Below, piece after piece: positions 63,717 to 64,000 of a stretch of 64,000 bases of DNA. The translations under genes were made by a program, and so were the position numbers. Each line of letters opens with the position of its first letter. Positions within the stretch are counted from its first letter, which is position 1. The notes under the pieces were generated by a model. The model saw only the letters and a list, made by a program, of their open reading frames with translations, made no database searches and was not told where the DNA came from. The stretch is from JAJFJD01 sp965228425 (GTDB lineage Bacteria; Pseudomonadota; Alphaproteobacteria; UBA8366), in the NCBI GenBank assembly GCA_965228425.1, contig OZ245815.1, positions 3,038,001 through 3,102,000 on the forward strand, read 5' to 3'.

Positions 63717-64000
63717 GTGATCGATCTCTATTACTGGCCCACGCCGAACGGCTGGAAAATTTCCATCATGCTCGAGGAGTGCGGTTTGGCGTACAAGGCG
63801 ATCCCGGTCGATATCCGCAATGGCGACCAGTTCAAACCCGAGTTTCTGGCGATCAGCCCGAACAACCGGATGCCGGCGATCGTCGACAGGCGCGATCCCG
63901 ACAACGAGATCACGATCTTCGAATCCGGCGCGATCCTGAGCTACCTCGCCGAAACCACGGGCAAGTTCATGCCGCAGGATTTGAAGGGCCGCTACAACGT
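63717..64000 (+). CDS. Glutathione S-transferase, YfcG/YghU-like (cut off by window end)
   Basis: GTG at 63717 with AGCAGGG upstream opens a frame that runs off the window after about 94 residues. The N-terminal domain reads IDLYYWPTPNGWKISIMLEE and has SPNNRMPAIVD (cis-Pro) and ESGAILSYLAE. This matches the nu-class GST/disulfide-bond reductase family (YfcG, GstB). The remaining C-terminal domain lies beyond the window. Confidence 0.85.
   Translation, partial: MIDLYYWPTPNGWKISIMLEECGLAYKAIPVDIRNGDQFKPEFLAISPNNRMPAIVDRRDPDNEITIFESGAILSYLAETTGKFMPQDLKGRYN

Overview
The window is a G+C-rich, gene-dense stretch of chromosome from an alphaproteobacterium, probably a Rhodospirillales-type lineage. 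The main lineage clues are the recG-sdhE-mfd block, an FMN riboswitch ahead of a RibH2-type lumazine synthase, a PAS protein of the kind common in that group, and many dispersed catabolic genes. No ribosomal RNA, transposase, prophage or CRISPR array was seen. The only RNA genes or elements recognised are one tRNA-Lys(UUU) and one FMN riboswitch.

Layout. 1-6.1 kb: a LysR regulator, riboswitch-controlled ribH, a PaaK/CapK-like adenylate-forming enzyme, an HpcH aldolase plus FAH-family hydrolase pair, and a SAM methyltransferase. 6.1-12.3 kb: an intergenic region with DnaA-box-like motifs, a repeat lipoprotein, a PilZ protein, an amidohydrolase, an orphan molybdenum hydroxylase large subunit, a PAS protein and a TauD-type dioxygenase. 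12.4-20.8 kb: a zeta-like GST, dienelactone hydrolase, NIPSNAP protein, a dioxygenase-SDR-GST run, a membrane-anchored proline-rich protein and a DHA2 exporter. 21-31.5 kb: a bicupin, two LLM flavin oxidoreductases, an Ldh-type dehydrogenase, an FAH protein, an orphan TRAP binding lipoprotein, a Cys/Met-metabolism PLP enzyme, a NicC-like monooxygenase flanked by two paralogous mini-proteins, and an AAC(6')-like acetyltransferase.

32-40 kb: tRNA-Lys, a lipase, a low-G+C foreign-looking gene, a glycosyltransferase with a TPR-GT9-like protein, a Crp regulator, and a two-gene type III polyketide synthase/methyltransferase operon. 40-47.5 kb: the conserved housekeeping block recG, sdhE and mfd, then a DsbA-family protein and an Hpt-like protein. 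48-52 kb: an acyl-CoA synthetase-SDR-NIPSNAP-acyl-CoA dehydrogenase operon that looks like a CoA-linked degradation route. 52-64 kb: a tripartite tricarboxylate transporter (TctCBA), a TauE-like permease with an epimerase, a third TauD-type dioxygenase, an enolase-superfamily enzyme, an AtzE/AtzG-like amidase pair, a Flp-pilin-like mini-protein, a palindromic repeat, an amidohydrolase and a truncated YfcG-like GST.

Overall the gene content points to an oligotroph or soil/marine heterotroph that imports organic acids, cleaves aromatic or heterocyclic rings and runs CoA-linked oxidation. Substrates cannot be fixed from sequence alone. The strongest candidates for something new are the type III PKS/methyltransferase pair, the twin mini-proteins around the NicC-like gene, the DnaA-box-like cluster near 6.2 kb, and the AtzG-like/amidase pair.
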